Shown here piece by piece: positions 54,781 to 61,675 of a stretch of 64,000 nt of DNA (the stretch's first letter is position 1; each line of letters begins with the position of its first letter). Made by a program: the position numbers and the translations under genes. This DNA is from Nonomuraea sp. PA05 (GTDB taxonomy: Bacteria > Actinomycetota > Actinomycetes > Streptosporangiales > Streptosporangiaceae). Location of the stretch: the NCBI RefSeq assembly GCF_008086045.1, contig NZ_VSEY01000005.1:1-64000 (forward strand), written 5' to 3'. The notes under the pieces were generated by a model. It made no database searches. It was not told where the DNA came from and saw nothing but the letters and a program-made list of their open reading frames with translations.

Positions 54781-55281
54781 TCAGTCGTCCGGCCGTATTC
54801 GCAGCGTCCTGAGCACCAGGGCGAGCATGCCGTGGTGGGCCACCAGCATGACCAGCTCGATCCGGCCGGCCTCGTCGTAGCGGTCGCACAGCGCCGCCCA
54901 CGTCGCGTCCGTCAGGTCACCCGCGTAGTAGAGGTCGTCGGCCACCTGGAGCACGAGCTGGTCCTCCACCGACCACAGGGCGTCCGGCCTGCGCACCAGC
55001 TCGACCTCCTGCTCGGTGAGGCCCGCCTCGCGGGCGAGCCGGGCGTGCCTGGCCCACTCGTAGGCGCTGTCGCAGTGGTGGGCGGTGCGCAGGACGGCCA
55101 GCTCGCGGTCCCTGGCGGGCAGCGTGCCGTCCTGGAGCGTGCCATGGAAGCCCCGCCAGCCCTGATACAGCCCGGGGTGGCGGGCCAGGGTGGCGAACAC
55201 GTTGTACGGGTGCCCCTTGGTGAAGTCGTCCCATTCATCGGGCGGTAGTGGACGTACACGGGGTTTCATGTTCGTCAGCAT
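54781..55281 (-). CDS. Carboxymuconolactone decarboxylase/AhpD-like protein
   Basis: A 166-residue helical protein of the AhpD-like superfamily. The stretch ELAVLRTAHHCDSAYEWARHARLAREAGL corresponds to the conserved helix, with His-Cys rather than the full Cys-x-x-Cys, so peroxidase-linked disulfide activity is doubtful and a decarboxylase-like or unknown role is possible. The first ATG lies directly after GGGGAG; ATG at 55269 (spacing 12) is the alternative. It is convergent with the alcohol dehydrogenase. Upstream lies a 160-bp gap leading to the lanthipeptide regulator, with only a weak promoter-like TTGACG. Confidence 0.83.
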   Translation of the reverse strand: MLTNMKPRVRPLPPDEWDDFTKGHPYNVFATLARHPGLYQGWRGFHGTLQDGTLPARDRELAVLRTAHHCDSAYEWARHARLAREAGLTEQEVELVRRPDALWSVEDQLVLQVADDLYYAGDLTDATWAALCDRYDEAGRIELVMLVAHHGMLALVLRTLRIRPDD

Positions 55282-55440
55282 CTCCCCATCGGCCGGACGC
55301 TTGGTAGAGCCTCCTCAGGGTACGAGCCGTCCGCGAAAGAAGGGTTTGACGGCCAAATAGAAGTACTTTTCATGATTGGGTCAATACGGCAGGATTAAGG
55401 GGCCCGCAGACGTTGCAAGCCTGGTCGACCGCAAGGACGC

Positions 55441-56049
55441 ATGGTGATTCGAACGTTGCTCGCTGAGGACATGAACCTGGTACGAGGCGCGCTTGTGGCG
55501 CTGCTGGCCTATGAAGAGGACATCGAAGTCGTCGCCGAGGTCGATCGCGGCGACCGCATCCTGGCCGCGGCCCGCGCCTCCCGCCCCGACGTCGCGGTGC
55601 TCGACTACGCCTTACCCGGCATGGACGGGCTCGCCGCCGCGAGCGTGCTGCACGAGAAGTTACCCGAGTGCGGGGTGCTCATCCTGACCGGCGTCGGCAC
55701 GCCCGGCCTGCTCAAAAGAGCGCTCGACGCACACGTACGCGGCTTCATGGCCAAGGACGCGCCCCCCGGGCGGCTGGCGGACGGCATCCGCAGGGTCGCC
55801 GACGGCGAGCGGGTCATCGACTCCGAGCTGGCGATCGCGGCCATGCGGCCGGCGGAGGCGCCGCTGACGCAGCGCGAGCTGGACGTGATCGGCGCCGCGG
55901 CGGACGGGGCGTCGGTCGGGGAGATCGCGGCCTCGCTGTACCTGTCCGAGGGAACGGTCCGCAACTACCTGTCCAGGACCACGGCCAAGCTCGGGGCGCG
56001 CAGCAGGATCGACGCCATCCGCATCGCCAGGGAATCGGGCTGGATCTGA
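55441..56049 (+). CDS. NarL/LuxR-family response regulator near the class III lanthipeptide cluster
   Basis: A 202-residue response regulator. The receiver domain has Glu9-Asp10, the phosphorylatable Asp55 (VAVLDYALPGMDGL) and Lys105, so a normal phosphorylation pocket is predicted, unlike the degenerate RamR/AmfR type. The LuxR helix-turn-helix includes LTQRELDVIGAAADGASVGEI and LSEGTVRNYLSRTTAKL. It most resembles DesR-like regulators. No histidine kinase gene is adjacent. AAGGACGC precedes the ATG. It is convergent with the prolyl-oligopeptidase gene; control of the cluster is inferred from position. A 14-bp repeat (GGCTGGATCTGACC, twice) straddles its stop. Confidence 0.85.
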   Translation: MVIRTLLAEDMNLVRGALVALLAYEEDIEVVAEVDRGDRILAAARASRPDVAVLDYALPGMDGLAAASVLHEKLPECGVLILTGVGTPGLLKRALDAHVRGFMAKDAPPGRLADGIRRVADGERVIDSELAIAAMRPAEAPLTQRELDVIGAAADGASVGEIAASLYLSEGTVRNYLSRTTAKLGARSRIDAIRIARESGWI

Positions 56050-56072
56050 CCGGCTGGATCTGACCGGCGGGG

Positions 56073-58058
56073 TCAGGCCGGATCCGGGAAGCCCAGGTTG
56101 GCCGCCAGGAAGGCCAGGACGTCGGCGGCCAGCCCGACGGAGCGGCTGACCGCGCGCGCCCCGTGGCCCACGTCCGGCTCGTAGCGCAGCAGGACCGGCC
56201 GGTCCCCGCCGCTCGCCCACTGCAGCGCCGCGCACATCTTGCGGGCGTGCATCGGGTCCACCCGCGTGTCGGCCGCCGCCACCGTGAACAGCGTCGCCGG
56301 GTAGTCGGTGCCCTCGCGCACGTGGTGGTAGGGCGAGTAGTCGAGCAGCCAGCCGAGGTGCTCGGGGTCGGCGGGGTCGCCGTACTCGCCGGTCCAGGAC
56401 GGGCCGAGGCCGCTGAGATGGTAGCGGGCCATGTCGAGCAGCCCCGCCGAGCAGACCACGGCGGCGAACAGGCCGGGCCGCTGGGTGAGGGCGGCGCCGA
56501 CGAGCAGGCCGCCGTTCGACTCGCCCCAGATGCCGAGCTGCCCCGGGGTCGTCCAGCCGTCGGCGATCAGCTTCTCGGCGGCGGCCACGAAGTCGTCGAA
56601 CACGTTCTGCTTGCGCTCCAGCATGCCGTCGCGGTGCCAGGCCTCGCCCTCCTCGCCGCCGCCGCGCAGGTTCGCGATGGCCAGCACGCCGCCCGCCTCG
56701 ACCCAGGCCAGGGAGTCGGCGGCGTAGCCGGGCATGAGGGGGATGCCGAAGCCGCCGTACCCGCTGAGTATCGCCGGGCGCGGGCCGCCCTGCGAGGGGC
56801 GCGCGACGACGACCATGCGGACGGGGGTGCCGTCGGCGGAGGCGTACTCGATGTGGTGACTGCGCACGTCCGGCAGCGCGACCCGGCCGGGCGGGGACGA
56901 CCAGCGGGTGGTGGTGTCCGTGCGGGCGTCGTAGCGCCAGATCTCGGCGGGCGTGACGGCGTCGGTGTAGGCGAACCACGCCTCAGGGCCGCCGCCGGGG
57001 CGCGAGGTGAGCGAGGCGATCGAGCCGTTGCCGGGCAGCGGCACCGTCCCCAGCCGCTCCCCCGTGCGGGCGTCGTGCACGCCGATCTCGCCGATCGCGT
57101 GCCGCGTCCTCGACACGAGCAGCCGGTCCCCGTCCAGCAGCGTGAACGCCCCCAGCACGGCCTCCTCGTCCTCCGGGATCAGCTCCCGCCAGACCGCCGG
57201 CGAGCCGGGATCGGCCACGCACAGCCTGCGGCGGGGCGCGTCGCGGTCGGTGACCAGGTACAGGCGGCCGTCGCAGGCCACCGCGCCTGCCGTGCGGGCG
57301 TTCGGGCTCTCCTGTACGGGCCGCGGTGCCGGATCCTGGCCCGCCAGGTCGGCCAGCCAGAGCGAGTTGCCCGACCCGGTGCCCGCCGAGATCGTCAGCC
57401 AGCGGCCGTCGGGGCTGATCTGCACGCCGTACGAGATCGCGCCCCTGGTGAACACGGGCTCGTCGGCGTCGGCCGAGCCGATCGTGTGCAGGAACACGCC
57501 CTGCTGGAAGCGTACGTAGTAGAAGGACTCGCCGCCGGGCAGCCAGGCGACCGCCGAGTAGCGGCAGCCGCCGATGGGGCCGTCGATGACCTCGCCGGTG
57601 GCCAGGTCGCGCACGTACAGGCAGGCCTTCTCGTCGCCGCTGCGCGAGATCTGGTACGCCAGGCGGCGGCCTTCCAGGTCGGGCTGCCAGTCGTCCAGCG
57701 TCGTCAGCCCGCTGGGGTCCAGCTCCATGGGGTCCAGCACCACGCGGTCGTCGCAGCAGAGCACCGGGTGCTCCTGCGACGGCGACTGGCGCAGGTGGAA
57801 GCGCCTGGCGCCGCGCCACACGGGCGGGGTGACCAGGCCCGTCTCCATGAGCTCGGTCAGCCGCGCCAGGAACCGCTCCCGCCACGGCAGGCTCGCGGCG
57901 CTGTCGCGCCACAGCCGGTCCTGGGCGGCGAGCCAGTCCCGGGTACGCGGGTCCAGGGGGTCCTCCAGCCACCGGTACGGGTCCGCGATCTCGTGGCCGT
58001 GGCGGCGGTCGGTGAGGGGGAGGCGTTCGGCGGGCGGAAATTCGTCTGGAAATTTCAT
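56073..58058 (-). CDS. lanP: Prolyl oligopeptidase (S9), likely lanthipeptide leader protease LanP/FlaP-type
   Basis: 661 residues. The N-terminal beta-propeller opens with [22 protein letters not shown]. The alpha/beta hydrolase domain has the nucleophile in [14 protein letters not shown] near residue 515 and the His in [17 protein letters not shown] near 630. There is no signal peptide, so it works in the cytosol. FlaP, a prolyl oligopeptidase of the flavipeptin cluster, removes class III leaders, the likely role here (a Pro lies in the leader at residue 12 and in the core at 34). The ATG at 58058 overlaps the ABC gene stop (ATGA); longer frames are artefacts. Confidence 0.9.
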   Translation of the reverse strand: MKFPDEFPPAERLPLTDRRHGHEIADPYRWLEDPLDPRTRDWLAAQDRLWRDSAASLPWRERFLARLTELMETGLVTPPVWRGARRFHLRQSPSQEHPVLCCDDRVVLDPMELDPSGLTTLDDWQPDLEGRRLAYQISRSGDEKACLYVRDLATGEVIDGPIGGCRYSAVAWLPGGESFYYVRFQQGVFLHTIGSADADEPVFTRGAISYGVQISPDGRWLTISAGTGSGNSLWLADLAGQDPAPRPVQESPNARTAGAVACDGRLYLVTDRDAPRRRLCVADPGSPAVWRELIPEDEEAVLGAFTLLDGDRLLVSRTRHAIGEIGVHDARTGERLGTVPLPGNGSIASLTSRPGGGPEAWFAYTDAVTPAEIWRYDARTDTTTRWSSPPGRVALPDVRSHHIEYASADGTPVRMVVVARPSQGGPRPAILSGYGGFGIPLMPGYAADSLAWVEAGGVLAIANLRGGGEEGEAWHRDGMLERKQNVFDDFVAAAEKLIADGWTTPGQLGIWGESNGGLLVGAALTQRPGLFAAVVCSAGLLDMARYHLSGLGPSWTGEYGDPADPEHLGWLLDYSPYHHVREGTDYPATLFTVAAADTRVDPMHARKMCAALQWASGGDRPVLLRYEPDVGHGARAVSRSVGLAADVLAFLAANLGFPDPA

Positions 58059-59716
58059 GACACGGGCTCCGGGTGCCAGTGGCCGGCCAGGTCGGCGTAC
58101 AAGGGGGAGGTCCTGATCAGCTCCTCGTGGGTGCCGATCGTGATCCGGGCGCCGTCCATGAGCAGGATGCGGCGCGCGCGCAGGGCTGAGGTGAGGCGGT
58201 GGGCGACCACGATGAGCGTGCCGCCCCTGCGGGCGAACGCGGCCTCGGCTCTGGCCTCGGTGACGGGGTCGAGGTGGCAGGTGGCCTCGTCCAGGATGAT
58301 CAGGGAGGCGGGGGCCAGGTAGGCGCGGGCCAGGGCGATGAGCTGGCGCTGGCCCGCCGAGAGCGCGCCAGGATCGACCTGCGCGTCGTAGCCGCCCAGC
58401 TCGTCCACCAGGCTCGCCGCCCCGACGGCCTCGACCGCCTCCGTCAGCCCTGTGCTGGGTGGTGTGTAGTAGAGCAGGTTCTCCCGCAGCGTGCCCCTGA
58501 AGACGTACGCCTCCTGCGGGATCAGCACGCGGACGGCGGGATCGAGCCGGTCGGCGGGCACGCCCCCCACCAGCACCTCGCCTTCGCCGGGCCGCAGCAC
58601 ACCGCTGATCAGCGACGCGAGCGTGGACTTGCCCGCGCCGCTCGGCCCCACGACCGCCAGATGGTCGCCCTCGGCAATCGTGAGGTCCAGGCTCTCCAGC
58701 ACGGGCGCGGAATGCGGGCCGTAGGCGAAGGTGACGGCGCCGAGCCTGACTTCCCCGCCGGACGGGCGGATCGCGGGCAGCGCGGGAGCGGGCGCCGGGG
58801 CCATGGTGAGGATGCGGCGCAGCGAGACGGCGAGCCGGACCCCGGCCACACCGAGCCCCTGCACGAGCCCGCCGAGCGCGGGGGCGAGCGACTGCGTCAC
58901 ATAGGCGAGCGTGCCGACGACCACTCCGGCTCCCACCCCGCGCTCCAGCAGCCACGGCGTTCCCGCCAGGACGAGCACGACCGGCAGCCAGCCGCCTGCG
59001 GCCAGGGCGGCGGTGCGGACGGCGCTCACCCGGGCCAGCGTCCGCGCGGCGGCGGCCTGCGCGCCGACCCGGCGGCCGAGCCGTCCCGTGACGTTCTCGC
59101 GCAGCCCGCACGCCTCGATGTCGCGCAGCCCGCCCGCCATGCCGGTCATCGCCTCGGCCAGCCGCTCGTCGGCCACGAGGTAGGCACGCTGCCGCCTGGC
59201 GAGCGCGGGCAGCGAGGCCAGGAAGAGCGCGAGCCCGGCCAGGAAGGGCGGCATGACCAGCACGAGCGTCTCGGGGGCCAGCGTCAGCAGCCCCAGCACG
59301 ACGCTGACCACGGTGAACACGAAGCCGCGCACGGTGGTGACCACGGCGGCGAAGGCGTCCCTGGCCAGCTCGACCTGGAGCCCCGCTCTGGCCACCGCGG
59401 CGCTGTCGCGGCCGGTGCCCGTCCTGATCGCGCCCTCGACGACCCTGGTCAGCAGGTCGTCCCTGAACGGCTCCGCCACCGCGGCCACCGCCAGCACGAC
59501 CTGCCGCGCGGCCACGGCCCCTGCCAGCCACGCCAGCCCGAGGGCCGCCAGCCAGGCGAGGCCGATCAGCGGCTCGGCCTGGGCGAAGCCGTCCTCGATG
59601 GCGCGGGCGACGGCGTGCCCGATCAGGAACGCGGGCGCCGCCTCCACCACCGACCAGAGCCCCAGCCTGACGAGCTGCTTCGGCTCCCGCCGCAGGGCGC
59701 GGACGAACGGATTCAT
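58055..59716 (-). CDS. lanT2: ABC half-transporter 2 of the class III lanthipeptide cluster (RamB/AmfB-like)
   Basis: 553 residues: an N-terminal domain of six helices, then an ATPase with Walker A VGPSGAGKSTLASLISG near residue 350, the signature LSAGQRQLIALARAYL, and Walker B SLIILDEATCHLD. There is no C39 peptidase domain, in keeping with class III systems where a separate protease trims the leader. The ATG at 59716 overlaps the stop of the first half-transporter, and its own stop overlaps the protease start, so the three are translated as a unit. It probably forms a heterodimer with the upstream gene product. Confidence 0.92.
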   Translation of the reverse strand: MNPFVRALRREPKQLVRLGLWSVVEAAPAFLIGHAVARAIEDGFAQAEPLIGLAWLAALGLAWLAGAVAARQVVLAVAAVAEPFRDDLLTRVVEGAIRTGTGRDSAAVARAGLQVELARDAFAAVVTTVRGFVFTVVSVVLGLLTLAPETLVLVMPPFLAGLALFLASLPALARRQRAYLVADERLAEAMTGMAGGLRDIEACGLRENVTGRLGRRVGAQAAAARTLARVSAVRTAALAAGGWLPVVLVLAGTPWLLERGVGAGVVVGTLAYVTQSLAPALGGLVQGLGVAGVRLAVSLRRILTMAPAPAPALPAIRPSGGEVRLGAVTFAYGPHSAPVLESLDLTIAEGDHLAVVGPSGAGKSTLASLISGVLRPGEGEVLVGGVPADRLDPAVRVLIPQEAYVFRGTLRENLLYYTPPSTGLTEAVEAVGAASLVDELGGYDAQVDPGALSAGQRQLIALARAYLAPASLIILDEATCHLDPVTEARAEAAFARRGGTLIVVAHRLTSALRARRILLMDGARITIGTHEELIRTSPLYADLAGHWHPEPVS

Positions 59717-61476
59717 GACTCGGCTCCCTGGAAGACCTCGCGGTAGGCCTGGTCCTGCCACAGGACGTGGTGCGGGCCGCGGGCGCGGACCGTGCCGCCG
59801 TCGAGCCAGACCACCTGGTCGGCGCGGGCGGCGGTGGCGATGCGGTGGGCCGCGATGAGGCGGGTGCGGCCGCGGTCGTCGGTGGTGAGGGCCTGGCCGA
59901 CCTGGCGTTCCGTCACGGTGTCGAGGCTGGAGGTGGCGTCGTCGAGCACCAGCAGCCGCTCGCCCTGGGCGAACGCCCTGGCCAGGCCGATGCGTTGCCG
60001 TTCGCCGCCGGACATGGGGGCGTCGGCGAGCGGGGTGGCGTAGCCGAGCGGGAGCCTGCGGATGAACACGTCCGCGCACGCAGCCCGGGCGGCGTCCGCG
60101 AGCGGCCCCTCCGGAACGAGCGCCGGTTCAGGCCGGCGGGGCGCGCGGGCAGGATCGAGCGCCTGTTCAGGCCGGAGGGGCGCGTGGGCGGGATCGAGCG
60201 GCGGTTCGGGCTTGATGGCGTCGCCGATCGTCTCGCCGACCAGCACCGGCCGTTCGAAGGCGTAGCCGATGGCCTGCCGCAGCTCCTCCTCCGCCAGCTC
60301 CGGCAGCGGCACGCCGTCGAGCAGCACCGTCCCGCGCTCGGGCTCGACCAGCCGACCGGCCAGCGCCGCCAGCAGCGACTTGCCCGCCCCCGACCGCCCG
60401 ACCACGGCGGTCACGGAGCCGCCGGGGAGCGTGAGGTCGCCGACGGTCAGCCCGTTCGCGGCCACGTCGCGGAACTCGACCGCGCCGGGGCCGGGCGGCA
60501 GGGTGCGGGAGCCGTACCGGACGGGTGGGAGTTCGAGGATCTCGACCACCCGTCCGGCGGCTGCGCGCGCCCTGGCCAGGCCGCTGACGTGGCCCAGCGC
60601 CGTGCTGAGCGAGGCGCCGAGCACGGCGTAACGCGCGGCGGCGTAGAGCTCTCCGACGGTGAGGTCGCCCGCGGCGAGCATGAAGCCGCCGACGGCGAGG
60701 ACGGCGACCTCCAGCAGCGGCATGACCAGCCCGGACCGGACGGTCGCCGAGGCGTTGGCCCGCCACAGCGCCATCCCGTGCGCGCGCAGGCCGGGCAGCG
60801 GCGCGAGGACGCGGCGCGCCTCGCGTTCGGCCGTCCCGGCGGCGGCGATGGTGCGGGCGCCGCCGAGCGCCTCCACGAGGCGGGCGGCGATCTCGCCCTG
60901 CACCTCCTGGTAGCCGCCCGCGAGCGTGGTCGTCCTGCGGAGGAAGGCACGCAGGACGAGGAGGATCAGCACGATGCCCGCCCCTAGCGTCAGCGTCAGG
61001 ACGGGAGCGATGAGGGTGAGCGCGACCAGCGCGCCCGCCGTGGGCACGAGCAGGGCGAGCGCGCTGGTCACCGTTTCCGGCGCCCTGCCGACCTCCTCGG
61101 CGTTCAGGCCGGCCCGGGTGACGAGCTCGCCTTCCGGGAAGCGGCGGGTGGCCGCCGAGCCGGTGCCGAGTACGTGCCGCAGCACGCCGGTCCGCAGGGT
61201 CGCGGCGGCGTGGGCGCCGCTGGCGCCGCGCGCCCACACGCCGATGCTCTCGCAGAGCATGACGGCGGCGACGGCGCCGGCGCAGAGCGCCAGCCAGTGG
61301 GTGCCTGCCGGCTGGCGCGTCGAGAAGGCTTCTGCGAAGGCGTCGACGGTGCGGCCGATCAGGTACGGGATGGCCAGTTCGCCGGCCGCTCCCACGACTG
61401 CCGTGCCGGCCAGCACGGCGGGCCATGGGCCGCTGCGCCGTACCGCGCCGATCACCAGCCGGTCTCCTGCCCGCAC
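59713..61476 (-). CDS. lanT1: ABC half-transporter 1 of the class III lanthipeptide cluster (RamA/AmfA-like)
   Basis: 587 residues with six membrane helices and an ATPase: Walker A VGRSGAGKSLLAALAG near residue 360, signature MSGGERQRIGLARAFA, Walker B LLVLDDATSSLD. An unusual 30-residue insert between Q-loop and signature repeats RPEQALDPARAP-like units. The GTG at 61476 has AGGAGG nine bases upstream and starts VRAGDRLVIGAV; a longer frame would run through the stem-loop and the precursor gene and is rejected. It follows the precursor after a hairpin, so its expression is probably lower than that of the precursor. Confidence 0.9.
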   Translation of the reverse strand: MRAGDRLVIGAVRRSGPWPAVLAGTAVVGAAGELAIPYLIGRTVDAFAEAFSTRQPAGTHWLALCAGAVAAVMLCESIGVWARGASGAHAAATLRTGVLRHVLGTGSAATRRFPEGELVTRAGLNAEEVGRAPETVTSALALLVPTAGALVALTLIAPVLTLTLGAGIVLILLVLRAFLRRTTTLAGGYQEVQGEIAARLVEALGGARTIAAAGTAEREARRVLAPLPGLRAHGMALWRANASATVRSGLVMPLLEVAVLAVGGFMLAAGDLTVGELYAAARYAVLGASLSTALGHVSGLARARAAAGRVVEILELPPVRYGSRTLPPGPGAVEFRDVAANGLTVGDLTLPGGSVTAVVGRSGAGKSLLAALAGRLVEPERGTVLLDGVPLPELAEEELRQAIGYAFERPVLVGETIGDAIKPEPPLDPAHAPLRPEQALDPARAPRRPEPALVPEGPLADAARAACADVFIRRLPLGYATPLADAPMSGGERQRIGLARAFAQGERLLVLDDATSSLDTVTERQVGQALTTDDRGRTRLIAAHRIATAARADQVVWLDGGTVRARGPHHVLWQDQAYREVFQGAES

Positions 61477-61499
61477 GCGACGCCTCCTAGTCAGTGAAT

Positions 61500-61530
61500 G
61501 TCCCCGCGCCGTGGCGACCGGCGCGGGGAC
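61500..61530 (-). terminator. Stem-loop after the class III precursor gene
   Basis: GTCCCCGCGCC (61500-61510) and GGCGCGGGGAC (61520-61530) form a perfect 11-bp stem with a 9-base loop, 13 bp after the lanA stop and 23 bp before the first transporter start. It can stop most transcripts or protect the 3' end of the precursor message, so that precursor exceeds transporter. Confidence 0.85.
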
Positions 61531-61543
61531 GTTTCGCGCGATA

Positions 61544-61675
61544 TCAGTGGCAGAGAGCGACACTGAGGTTGCTGGGCGCGCCAGAGTGGCAGGAGAGAAC
61601 GGTCAGCGTGCTGCCGCCGCTGGCCACGTCGCTGGCCGCGGGAGCCTCAAGACCCTGCAGGTCGAGAAGTACCAT
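61544..61675 (-). CDS. lanA: Class III lanthipeptide precursor, AmfS/RamS-like
   Basis: A 43-residue precursor too short for standard gene lists. The leader starts MVLLDLQGLEAP, containing the LxLQxLE-type recognition helix of class III leaders. The core region has two ring motifs with the Ser/Thr-x2-Ser/Thr-x3-Cys layout: STLTVLSC (residues 22-29) and SNLSVALC (35-42), then a final His. This double-motif layout is that of SapB/AmfS, allowing lanthionine or labionin rings. GGAAGGAGG lies eight bases before the ATG. The start overlaps the last 29 bp of lanKC in another frame. Confidence 0.92.
   Translation of the reverse strand: MVLLDLQGLEAPAASDVASGGSTLTVLSCHSGAPSNLSVALCH

Noticed and set aside
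58059..59531. Extended reading of the prolyl oligopeptidase to 1152 residues
   Set aside because: The added part is a shadow of the ABC transporter gene; the ATG overlapping its stop is the natural start.
61477..61563. Start of the first ABC half-transporter at 61563
   Set aside because: It would overlap the precursor stop and the stem-loop; the GTG at 61476 has AGGAGG at the right distance.
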